NCBI RefSeq assembly: GCF_000423045.1
Contig: NZ_KE383972.1
Span: 267,670 to 331,669, forward strand
Length of the DNA: 64,000 nucleotides
DNA from: Christiangramia portivictoriae DSM 23547
GTDB lineage: Bacteria; Bacteroidota; Bacteroidia; Flavobacteriales; Flavobacteriaceae
Reading direction: 5' to 3'
Shown: positions 55,266-63,109 of the stretch, one piece after another
Position numbering within the stretch: position 1 is the stretch's first letter
Layout of the letters: each line of letters starts with the position of its first letter
Translations under genes and position numbers: made by a program
The notes under the pieces: generated by a model
Database searches by the model: none
Told to the model about the DNA's origin: nothing
The model's input: only the letters and a program-made list of their open reading frames with translations

Positions 55266-57311
55266 ATGAGCGATTTCGTAAACAGGCTTTACAAGAATCA
55301 GGCACTTTTTTATAAAGTTTTTCTGTTCATACTTACTTCAGTTTTAATCGTATACCTGCTGCCTAAAGGAGGTAAATTCAAATATGATATTCCTAAAGGC
55401 AAACCCTGGCAATATGAAAACTTGTATGCCCCCTTCGATTTTGCCATTTTAAAAACCGACGAGGAAATTTCCGCAGAACAACAGGAAATTCAAAAATCAC
55501 ATATACCCTATTATAACTTTGATGCAGAGAAGGAGGAGCGTGTTAAGAATGATGCTCTTGTTGAAGTGAATAATGTCTTTGCCGATTCTACTTTGAGAGT
55601 TTACGAAACTATCGTAGATAATTTCGTTCAGAAAACGGTTGGCAAAATATACCAGTTCGGACTATTACAAGAAAGTGAAAGATTAGAACCAGATCAACTG
55701 GTTTATTTACTTAAAGGAAATGAAGCTTCTGAAGTTGAGTATAGCCGAATTCTAAAACAAGGACAGATTCGAGGTTTTCTAAGCGAGGAAATTAGTACCG
55801 CTGGCTTCAATTCATTCAAAACCGAGCTACTGGAGGTTTTTTTCAATTCTATTGAACCCAATGTTACCTTTAATAATGATTTAACCCAGAAAGAGCTCCA
55901 AAGTAAATTAAATAACATCAGTTATACCCGGGGAATCATTGAGCAGGGGAGCAGGATCATCGCAAAAGGGGAGGTTGTTGAAGGCAACAAATTTCATATT
56001 TTAAGGTCTCTTAAAGCAGAATACGAATCGCAGGTCTGGAGCCAGACCAATTATAACTGGATTATTGTAGGATACAGTACGCTGGTCGCTTTGGCGTTGC
56101 TAATGCTGTTATTATTTATGCGTAAGTACCGACCCAATATTTTTGAAAATAATGTAAAGGTTACGTTTATTTTCTTCAACATCATATTTATGGTGATGTT
56201 AACCACCTTGGTCATTAATTTCGACATCAATTACGTCTATGTGGTGCCGCTGTGTATCCTTCCGCTTACCCTGAAAGCTTTCTTTGATGCGAGATTAGGG
56301 TTGTTCACCCACGTGATAACAGTGCTTCTTATAGGTTTTATTGTGCCTAACAGCTATGAATATATGTTTTTGCAGATCATCGCAGGAATTGTAACCATAC
56401 TAACCATTAGCGAACTTTATAAAAGAGCGAACCTTTTTATATCTGTAGGACAGATCACCCTTGTGTATATTATTGCTTATTTCGCTTTCACGATTATCCA
56501 GGAAGGAACTGTGGATGATATAAGCGCTGAAGTTTTCCTTACATTTTTACTGGGCGGACTGGCGACACTTTTTGTACAACCTTTGATCTATGTCTATGAA
56601 AAGATCTTCGGAATGGTGTCTGATATGTCCCTTCTCGAATTATCAGATACGAATTCAAGACTTCTGAAACAACTGGCTGAAAAAGCGCCCGGAACATTTC
56701 ATCATAGTCTTAATGTGGCGAATTTGGCTGAAGCAGCAGCGAACGAAATACAGGCAAACGCGATGCTGGTTAGGGTAGGAGCATTATATCATGACATTGG
56801 GAAAATGCATTATCCAACCTACTTTACAGAAAACCAGACCACATCGGTTAATTCACACGATGAATTATCTCCAATCGAAAGTGCTCAGATCATTATAGAG
56901 CATGTAATCAGAGGGATCGAGATCGCAAAAAAGAATAATTTGCCAGACAGGGTGATAGATTTTATACGAACACATCACGGGACAAGCACCGTTTATTACT
57001 TCTATAAAAAAGAAAAAGAGAATAACGAAAATGCCGCGCCAGACGACTTTAGATATCCCGGCCCGATACCATTTAGTAAGGAAACCGCTATCTTGATGAT
57101 GTGTGACAGTGTGGAAGCTGCAAGTAAGAGTCTGAAAGAACCTACAGCTGTGCTCATTGATAGTTTTGTAGAAAAGATCATCGATAAACAGATGGATGAA
57201 GGTCAGTTCCTAAACTCAAATATTACTTTTAAGGAAATACAGACCATAAAAAAGATCCTGAAACGGAAGTTAAAAAACATCTACCATCTCAGGATCGAAT
57301 ATCCGGAATAA
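55266..57311 (+). CDS. pgpH: 7TMR-HD family phosphodiesterase, PgpH-like
   Basis: The product is 681 residues from MSDFVNRLYKNQALFYK; an in-frame ATG at 55245 overlaps the promoter element. An N-terminal membrane helix (about 18-38), an extracytoplasmic 7TMR-HDED domain (about 45-260) and seven hydrophobic helices (about 265-450) precede a cytosolic HD domain. The HD metal motif appears as HHSLNVANLAEAA then GALYHDIGKMHYPTYF and FIRTHHGT. Characterised homologues hydrolyse cyclic di-AMP and so control potassium and osmotic balance; the substrate here is inferred. It converges with the Gre-like gene with a seven-base gap. Confidence 0.9.
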   Translation: MSDFVNRLYKNQALFYKVFLFILTSVLIVYLLPKGGKFKYDIPKGKPWQYENLYAPFDFAILKTDEEISAEQQEIQKSHIPYYNFDAEKEERVKNDALVEVNNVFADSTLRVYETIVDNFVQKTVGKIYQFGLLQESERLEPDQLVYLLKGNEASEVEYSRILKQGQIRGFLSEEISTAGFNSFKTELLEVFFNSIEPNVTFNNDLTQKELQSKLNNISYTRGIIEQGSRIIAKGEVVEGNKFHILRSLKAEYESQVWSQTNYNWIIVGYSTLVALALLMLLLFMRKYRPNIFENNVKVTFIFFNIIFMVMLTTLVINFDINYVYVVPLCILPLTLKAFFDARLGLFTHVITVLLIGFIVPNSYEYMFLQIIAGIVTILTISELYKRANLFISVGQITLVYIIAYFAFTIIQEGTVDDISAEVFLTFLLGGLATLFVQPLIYVYEKIFGMVSDMSLLELSDTNSRLLKQLAEKAPGTFHHSLNVANLAEAAANEIQANAMLVRVGALYHDIGKMHYPTYFTENQTTSVNSHDELSPIESAQIIIEHVIRGIEIAKKNNLPDRVIDFIRTHHGTSTVYYFYKKEKENNENAAPDDFRYPGPIPFSKETAILMMCDSVEAASKSLKEPTAVLIDSFVEKIIDKQMDEGQFLNSNITFKEIQTIKKILKRKLKNIYHLRIEYPE

Positions 57312-57318
57312 CCGAAGT

Positions 57319-57771
57319 TTAGTGCACTTCTATTATTTCCTGTTCCTTACCATTAAAAGAAAACTTATCACCGGCTTTCTTACCTTTCATCTCGCTAAAA
57401 ATTGGAGCATCTGTACTAATCGCATATACGGCACTTCCTTCTTCCATGTCAATTTTGCCTAAAGCTGCAGAGATAAAGTAATAGTTCTCATTAGTTTCTA
57501 TAACACTACCAAAATCAATCGTTTCTGTATAATGATTTCTATCTATCCTGCTTAGCTTTTCCTTCATTTTTCTCGAATTATCGAGATATTCAGCGTATTT
57601 TTCAAAGTCTCCGAGTAGTTGGCCCTTGCTGTCATCTTCATCATAATCTGTATGGGCATCATTGTTCTCCATGGACTGTTTGATCTGGTCCATTTCGTTT
57701 TGGTATTTTTCGATCTGTCTGTTAACAGTATCAAGGCATTTGTTGAATAATTCTGCTTTATTAGCTACCAT
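57319..57771 (-). CDS. GreA/GreB-like transcript-cleavage factor
   Basis: The product is 150 residues. An N-terminal coiled-coil hairpin (about 1-75) carries an acidic tip near DYDEDDSKGQLLGD, as in GreA where acidic residues reach into the RNA polymerase channel. The C-terminal part (about 80-150) has the FKBP-like Gre fold with GSVIETNENYYFISAALG and SAVYAISTDAPIFSEMKGKKAGDKF. It is shorter and more divergent than canonical GreA and might be a paralogue with another role; the main GreA would be elsewhere. It is transcribed divergently from the SatD-like gene, with 148 bases between their starts. Confidence 0.8.
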   Translation of the reverse strand: MVANKAELFNKCLDTVNRQIEKYQNEMDQIKQSMENNDAHTDYDEDDSKGQLLGDFEKYAEYLDNSRKMKEKLSRIDRNHYTETIDFGSVIETNENYYFISAALGKIDMEEGSAVYAISTDAPIFSEMKGKKAGDKFSFNGKEQEIIEVH

Positions 57772-57919
57772 TGTTTTAATTTTCTAGATTGAAAATAAAA
57801 TTAATTAAGCTCTTATTCCTAGCCGAGCAATTAGCAAATATTTAATATGCAATCTCTGCAAATAAGTCTATTTGCTTATAAATTTATTATATTAGCCCTT
57901 AAGCTTATTATGTTTAAAA

Positions 57920-58585
57920 ATGGTCGCAGTTCTAACCGCAGATTTACTCAATTCCACAAAGTATTCCGAGGATTTTCTAACTCAGGTTCTTGATGCTCTT
58001 AAAAGTGAAATTGAAGGTATCGCCAGTAGCGATAAAAATACCAACTTTGAATTATATCGTGGTGATAGCATTCAGGGTGTAATAGAACCAATTGCTTCCT
58101 TCCGAAGTGCTTTAAGGATCAAAACAGCAGTGAATAAATTAAGATCTCAAACTGCTATTGACTCAAATTCGTACCGCATAGAGGCTGATCTAAGAATTTC
58201 AATCGGCATTGGTTCGATTGAGTTCGAAAGAGATTCAATCAGGGAATCCAACGGAGAAGCTTTTCAATTCTCCGGGCGTACGTTGGATGAAATGCAGAAA
58301 ACAGGCAGGAAAATGATGCTCAAATCTGCTATTGATGCTGTGAATGCCGAATTTGACAATACTTTTTTATTGTTTGATACTATCACCGAACGATGGAGCA
58401 CTGCCTCAGCAGAAGTTATTTATTATTTACTCAAGGGAATGATAGAAATCGAAATTGCCGAAGCACTGGGTATCAGTCAGTCGGCTGTAAATCAACGAAA
58501 AAAGGCTGCTGGCTGGGATGCTATCGAGAGTTTGATAAATAGGTATGAACAAATAATGAAACAATATTTTACAGATGGAGAGTAG
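57920..58585 (+). CDS. SatD-like protein with C-terminal HTH
   Basis: The product is 221 residues. The N-terminal part (about 1-150) has strands and motifs like a nucleotide-cyclase-type alpha/beta fold: MVAVLTADLLNSTKYSEDF, FELYRGDSIQGV, ADLRISIGIGSIEF and FQFSGRTLDEM. I associate this with the SatD family. The C-terminal 50 residues contain a helix-turn-helix (about 172-200: IEIAEALGISQSAVNQRKK). The stop overlaps the following DUF3307 gene start by 11 bases, so the two are translated together. It may be a DNA-binding sensor controlling the membrane partner. Neither ligand nor target is known. Confidence 0.75.
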   Translation: MVAVLTADLLNSTKYSEDFLTQVLDALKSEIEGIASSDKNTNFELYRGDSIQGVIEPIASFRSALRIKTAVNKLRSQTAIDSNSYRIEADLRISIGIGSIEFERDSIRESNGEAFQFSGRTLDEMQKTGRKMMLKSAIDAVNAEFDNTFLLFDTITERWSTASAEVIYYLLKGMIEIEIAEALGISQSAVNQRKKAAGWDAIESLINRYEQIMKQYFTDGE

Positions 58586-59309
58586 TATTTTAATTCTTTT
58601 ACAACTTTTACTGGCACATGTGATGACAGATTTTGTACTCCAGCCAACCAAATGGGTTGAACACAAAAGACGGAAAAAGGGCAGATCAAGATTTCTGTAT
58701 TTACATTCTATTGTAGCCGGAATACTCACATTTATATTCCTTGCAGACCCTGAGCTTTGGTATATTTCTGTTTTTATAGCTGTGACCCACTTTATTGTAG
58801 ACCTTTGGAAACTTCAGTCAGGTAAGGATTCTTTAAAGATGTTTGTTCTGGATCAATTACTTCATTTACTCGCCATGATCTTTGCGTGGCTTTATCTAAC
58901 AGATAATTTTAAAAATGTTTTTCTGTTTTTGCGGGAAACAATTAATTCTACTTCAGTACTGGCTATAGTTATGGGGTATTTGCTGGTAATTTTCCCTTCA
59001 GGTTTCTTAATTGGGAAAGCAACAAGTCGCTGGCAGACCGAAGTAAAAAACGACTTACAGAAGAATAGTCTTGATGCCGCGGGACGTTATATTGGAATTT
59101 TTGAAAGAATTCTCGTCCTTACTTTTATTCTTACCAATAATTTTTCAGCAATTGGATTCCTGATTGCGGCAAAATCCATCCTTAGATTTAGTGATAAGGC
59201 AGAAACCGGAGCCAGAAAGCAAACAGAATATGTGCTGGTAGGAACTCTAATGAGTTTTACCATTACCGTGATCGTTGGCCTACTAGTACGCTACGTCATG
59301 TTTTTCTAG
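58575..59309 (+). CDS. DUF3307 membrane protein
   Basis: The product is 244 residues. The N-terminal region (about 1-110) matches the DUF3307 pattern: LLLAHVMTDFVLQPTKWVEHKRRK, FLYLHSIVAGI and VTHFIVDLWK, with H/D-rich membrane-edge motifs. Five or six more hydrophobic helices follow (about 88-108, 130-150, 175-195, 222-240). It is an inner-membrane protein of unknown function. It overlaps the SatD-like gene by 11 bases, a pair seen in many unrelated bacteria as far as I recall. Its 3' end overlaps the converging gene at 59283 by 27 bases. Confidence 0.8.
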   Translation: MESSILILLQLLLAHVMTDFVLQPTKWVEHKRRKKGRSRFLYLHSIVAGILTFIFLADPELWYISVFIAVTHFIVDLWKLQSGKDSLKMFVLDQLLHLLAMIFAWLYLTDNFKNVFLFLRETINSTSVLAIVMGYLLVIFPSGFLIGKATSRWQTEVKNDLQKNSLDAAGRYIGIFERILVLTFILTNNFSAIGFLIAAKSILRFSDKAETGARKQTEYVLVGTLMSFTITVIVGLLVRYVMFF

Positions 59310-59693
59310 CAGCTGTATATTACTCTGGATTCTTTCGCGAACTATATTCATCATGCGCTTATTCAACGCTGAGCTGTTCTGAATATAGCTGTTATACTCT
59401 TCAATAGTGAACTGGCCTATGATCGCACCCTTTAAACTGTTTCTGAATTTTATATCCTTCTGGATTGCATTTTCGATATAAGTCATCCTGCTTTCCAGTC
59501 TTAATTCATAAAATTTATTCTTGTGTTTTTTAACATAATTTCTGAACATGGCCAGGATCAGGTCATTCTGCAGTTTTGCGATGGGACGAAGTGTTTTGTT
59601 TTGAAAATGCTCTTCATCACTCATGTTATCTGTTATTCTTGCTGAAGGAATCTCAGGTCTGAGCTCCAGTAAATTGATGTCTCTTACATTCAT
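59283..59693 (-). CDS. Conserved hypothetical protein
   Basis: The product is 136 residues from MNVRDINLLELRPEIPSARI; an in-frame ATG at 59747 would add 18 residues of hydrophobic sequence and is not preferred. It is helical and charged, with FQNKTLRPIAKLQNDLILAMFRNYV and LKGAIIGQFTIEEYNSYIQN as likely conserved blocks, and no signal peptide. Similar flavobacterial proteins are sometimes labelled glyoxalase, but no metal-binding glyoxalase motif is present. Its 3' end overlaps the DUF3307 gene by 27 bases on the opposite strand. Function unknown. Confidence 0.63.
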   Translation of the reverse strand: MNVRDINLLELRPEIPSARITDNMSDEEHFQNKTLRPIAKLQNDLILAMFRNYVKKHKNKFYELRLESRMTYIENAIQKDIKFRNSLKGAIIGQFTIEEYNSYIQNSSALNKRMMNIVRERIQSNIQLLEKHDVAY

Positions 59694-59852
59694 GGCAGGA
59701 AGTTTTACTAAATATAAGCAATAGACCACTTTCAAGTTTCGCAGCATCTGCTTAGTTGTAAACCGTTTATGAACAACAGCAAGTTAAATCTCTCTTAACC
59801 CAACCTGAGAGACTTTCTCAAGTTCTTATATTTAAAATAAAAGATAATTAAA

Positions 59853-61205
59853 ATGATAGAATCCAAGAATCCATATACAGGCGAATCAATTGAAAAGTTT
59901 GAGGAACTTACGAATGAGCAAATTGATGAAATACTGGAAAACGCAGACCAGCGATACAAACTTTGGAGAAAGACCAGTATGGCTGAGCGCTCTGAGTTTA
60001 TGATGAATGCTGCGGAAGAATTAAAGGCCAATAAAGCAGAGTATGCTCGTGATATAACTTTGGAAATGGGTAAACCAATTTCACAAAGCATTGCTGAAAT
60101 AGAAAAATGCGCATGGGTTTGTGAGTATTACGCAAAGAATGCAGCAGATCATCTTGCAGACAGGCCCGTTGATACAGACGCCCAGAAAAGCTACGTAAGT
60201 TATGAACCAATAGGAGTTGTTCTGGCAGTGATGCCCTGGAATTATCCATTCTGGCAGGTATTTCGATTTGCTGCTCCAGCCTTAATGGCGGGTAATATTG
60301 GTGTGCTTAAACATGCGAGTAACGTTATGCGTTCAGCGAGCAATATTCAAAAGGTATTTGAAAGGGCAGGTTTCCCGAAGTATTGCTTCCAAAATATGAC
60401 CATTGGAAGTGCTAAGATCGAAAATATCATCAAGGACAAACGTATCAAGGCGGTAACCTTAACGGGCTCAAAACCTGCCGGAGCAGCGGTAGCTGCTACC
60501 GCTGGAAGTGAAATAAAAAAATCTGTTCTGGAACTGGGTGGTAGCAATGCACTGGTCGTATTCGAGGACGCCGACATGGACGCTACAGTAGATACCTGTG
60601 TGCAAGCCAGATTTCAAAATACAGGACAGAGTTGTATTGCTGGAAAGAGAATCCTGGTGCACGAGAACATTGCTGAAAACTTTACCCGGAAATTTGTGGA
60701 GAAGGTTAAGAATTTGAGAAGTGGAGACCCTATGGAGGAAGATACTTTTATTGGTCCTATGGCCAGAGTAGATCTAGCTGAAGATCTTGAAGAACAGGTC
60801 AAATCATCTCTAGATGATGGCGCCAAAATTCTGATAGGTGGAGAAAGAAATGGTGCATATATGCAGCCTACCGTTTTGGACCATGTAACTAAAAATATGT
60901 CTATTTTCAAAGAAGAGACATTTGGGCCAGCCATTGGTATAACCAGGTTCAAAACAATGGAAGAAGCGGTTGAACTTGTGAATATTTCAGATTTTGGTTT
61001 GGGTGTTTCGATTTTTACCGAAGATCTTGATTTCGCGAAATCTATAATCCCAGAATTTGAAGACGGTGCAGTCTTCGTGAACGAGCTGGTAAAGAGCGAT
61101 CCCCGGCTTCCTTTTGGAGGTACCAAAATTTCAGGATACGGCAGGGAGCTTTCCCTGGACGGCATTCAGGAATTTGTAAATAAGAAGACAGTCTATATAA
61201 AATAA
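59853..61205 (+). CDS. NAD(P)-dependent aldehyde dehydrogenase, succinate-semialdehyde dehydrogenase-like
   Basis: The product is 450 residues. Catalytic Cys is in FQNTGQSCIAGKR and the Glu in LELGGSNALV; MPWNYPFWQVFRFAAPALMAGN and GTKISGYGRELS are typical of the succinate-semialdehyde/GabD branch. It is shorter than GabD of Escherichia coli (482), as in many Bacteroidota. The likely reaction is semialdehyde oxidation to the acid, but other aldehydes are possible. A Nudix gene begins five bases after its stop, so the two are probably cotranscribed. Confidence 0.9.
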   Translation: MIESKNPYTGESIEKFEELTNEQIDEILENADQRYKLWRKTSMAERSEFMMNAAEELKANKAEYARDITLEMGKPISQSIAEIEKCAWVCEYYAKNAADHLADRPVDTDAQKSYVSYEPIGVVLAVMPWNYPFWQVFRFAAPALMAGNIGVLKHASNVMRSASNIQKVFERAGFPKYCFQNMTIGSAKIENIIKDKRIKAVTLTGSKPAGAAVAATAGSEIKKSVLELGGSNALVVFEDADMDATVDTCVQARFQNTGQSCIAGKRILVHENIAENFTRKFVEKVKNLRSGDPMEEDTFIGPMARVDLAEDLEEQVKSSLDDGAKILIGGERNGAYMQPTVLDHVTKNMSIFKEETFGPAIGITRFKTMEEAVELVNISDFGLGVSIFTEDLDFAKSIIPEFEDGAVFVNELVKSDPRLPFGGTKISGYGRELSLDGIQEFVNKKTVYIK

Positions 61206-61210
61206 GTACT

Positions 61211-61630
61211 ATGGCAGATCATCGTATAGCAGTTACAGTAGATAGCGTTGTATTTTGTAAAACAAACAATCAATTTAAGGTCTTACTAATTCAACGAAAG
61301 AATGAACCATTCAAGGATCAATGGGCTTTACCAGGAGGATTCGTAGATGAGGGGGAAGATCTTGAGACTGCGGCTAAAAGGGAATTAAAGGAAGAAACAG
61401 GAGTGGTGGTTAAAAGCATGGAGCAGGTACAGGCTTTTGGGAGTCCAGGGCGGGATCAACGAGGTCACACAATTTCCATAGCTTTTTTAAGCAGGATCTT
61501 TTGCGAGGAAGATCTTACACCTTCAGATGATGCAAAAGATGCCCGGTGGGTCAATTTGGAGGATCTGCTGGAAATGCAACTGGCATTTGATCATGACGAA
61601 ATTATTAATGTCGCTCAGCAATTCTTATAA
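61211..61630 (+). CDS. Nudix hydrolase
   Basis: The product is 139 residues. The Nudix box is GGFVDEGEDLETAAKRELKEETG (residues about 37-59), matching GX5EX7REUXEEXGU. The first strand AVTVDSVVFCKTNNQFKVLLIQRK resembles ADP-ribose- or nucleoside-diphosphate-type members. The exact substrate is unknown. It lies five bases after the aldehyde dehydrogenase and probably shares its transcript. It lacks the C-terminal winged helix of NrtR regulators, so it is an enzyme only. Confidence 0.9.
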   Translation: MADHRIAVTVDSVVFCKTNNQFKVLLIQRKNEPFKDQWALPGGFVDEGEDLETAAKRELKEETGVVVKSMEQVQAFGSPGRDQRGHTISIAFLSRIFCEEDLTPSDDAKDARWVNLEDLLEMQLAFDHDEIINVAQQFL

Positions 61631-61704
61631 CTAGAAATTACTATCAATTTCTGCGGAAACTTCAAATTGATTTTAGTTTTTTCAGAATATGCTAATTCTA
61701 TAAC

Positions 61705-61730
61705 AGACCCGTGATAGTACGGGTCTTTTT
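61705..61730 (+). terminator. Intrinsic terminator after the Nudix gene
   Basis: AGACCCGT, loop GATAGT, ACGGGTCTTTTT. It lies 75 bases after the Nudix stop and 22 before the thioesterase start. Confidence 0.8.
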
Positions 61731-61751
61731 AATTATCTTCAAAATAAAAAA

Positions 61752-62138
61752 ATGAGATTTCATACAAGAAAATGGATAAAGCCGGAAGACCTTAACCCAA
61801 ATGGAACTCTGTTCGGAGGCCGGTTACTGGAATGGATAGATGAAGAATGCGCATTGTACAGCATCGTTCAATTAGAAAATCCAAAAACTGTAACCAAATA
61901 CATGAGTGAGATAGACTTTAGAAGTTCTGCTCATCAGGGTGATATCGTAGAAATAGGAATTGAGGTCATCAAATTTGGTACTGCTTCTCTAACCCTACAA
62001 TGCGAGGTGAGAAACAAGATGACTCGTGAAACTATTATTACCGTAGACAGGATCGTGATGGTAGCTTTGGGAGAAGATGGAAAACCCAAACCTCATGGTA
62101 AAAGCAAAATCGAATTCGTAAAGGACAGACTCAAATAA
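61752..62138 (+). CDS. Hotdog-fold acyl-CoA thioesterase
   Basis: The product is 128 residues. The motif LNPNGTLFGGRLLEWIDEECALY near residues 15-37 includes the Asp of the YciA/BFIT-type acyl-CoA thioesterases, followed by strands IVEIGIEVIKFGTASLTLQCEV. It hydrolyses acyl-CoA to free acid and CoA; the chain-length preference is unknown. It is a single gene after the Nudix terminator, and its stop lies one base from the converging mscS stop. Confidence 0.9.
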   Translation: MRFHTRKWIKPEDLNPNGTLFGGRLLEWIDEECALYSIVQLENPKTVTKYMSEIDFRSSAHQGDIVEIGIEVIKFGTASLTLQCEVRNKMTRETIITVDRIVMVALGEDGKPKPHGKSKIEFVKDRLK

Positions 62139-62139
62139 G

Positions 62140-63051
62140 CTAGTCGGTTTTTTCTTTTTTAGTGGCAACTCCAACAGAAAAATCGGTTTCTCCACCATAT
62201 AATTTGATTTCCTGAATATCTGCCGGCAGATAATAACCATTATCTTCAAGTGCTTCCTTAACGGCTCTTACCACATTTCCTTTGGTGATCATAGCCTGCA
62301 TTCTAAAATCTGTAGTGTCAACCCAGAAAAATACCTTTAAATTAACGGTACTGGTCGCTAATTCATCTTCGATCACAAAATTTTGATGTTCATCATCTTC
62401 GATCACGGTAGGTTCCTTGCGTAAAGCTTCCATGACCGTTCTTTTTGCTCCATCAATATTATCCTCATAGGCGATCCCGATGATAAAACTCCAGCGAAAG
62501 AATCCGTCTTCAGTATAATTGGTGGCTGGTTTGGTCAATACATCACTATTTGGAATGTAGACATCCTTGCCGTCGAAAGTTTTTAATTTGGTATATCGAA
62601 ATTCCAGCGCTTTTACTTTTCCGAAGTTATCACCGATCTCTACCGTATCGTTCACATCAAACGGACGATTAAAAGCCAGGATAATTCCAGCTATAAAGTT
62701 TTCACCAATATCTTTGAACGCAAAACCCAGCACCACCGCACTGGCTCCAGCCGCGGTAAGAATACCGGTCGCCACTCCTCCCAGACCGGCCGCCTTAAGC
62801 GCCAGCATGATGGAAGTAATGATAATCAGAAACCGAATCGCTTTACCAAGAAATTTGCTCATCAAAGGATCTGAAGTTCTTGCAGAGATGCGCCTGGTGA
62901 AAAATCTCCCTAGCCATATACCTATTAAAACCCCAAGAATGATGATAAGTAAGCCAAGACCGATTCCAGGTAATTGATCAATAAAATTCTGATAAAATTC
63001 ATTGAAGGATCCTTCAATGCTATCTATTTCCTGATCGGCCTTACTTTGCAT
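62140..63051 (-). CDS. MscS-family mechanosensitive channel
   Basis: The product is 303 residues from ATG 63051 (MQSKADQEIDS); a TTG three codons upstream (63060) is less likely. Three hydrophobic helices (about 28-50, 72-92, 98-118) are followed by the MscS beta domain with AFKDIGENFIAGIILAFNRPFDVNDTVEIGD near residues 112-142 and the alpha/beta C-terminal domain. The pore helix is rich in Gly and Ala as in MscS. It opens under membrane tension and complements MscL at 29843. It lies about 60 bases downstream of the endonuclease/exonuclease/phosphatase gene on the same strand. Confidence 0.93.
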   Translation of the reverse strand: MQSKADQEIDSIEGSFNEFYQNFIDQLPGIGLGLLIIILGVLIGIWLGRFFTRRISARTSDPLMSKFLGKAIRFLIIITSIMLALKAAGLGGVATGILTAAGASAVVLGFAFKDIGENFIAGIILAFNRPFDVNDTVEIGDNFGKVKALEFRYTKLKTFDGKDVYIPNSDVLTKPATNYTEDGFFRWSFIIGIAYEDNIDGAKRTVMEALRKEPTVIEDDEHQNFVIEDELATSTVNLKVFFWVDTTDFRMQAMITKGNVVRAVKEALEDNGYYLPADIQEIKLYGGETDFSVGVATKKEKTD

Positions 63052-63109
63052 AATGTTCAATTTTTCTGAAAAATGAATACTTTTCTGAATATAAAATTAT
63101 AATACTCCA

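Noticed and set aside
60614-61165. A 183-codon minus-strand open frame inside the aldehyde dehydrogenase gene
   Set aside because: Antisense shadow with Ser/Pro-rich composition and no family similarity.
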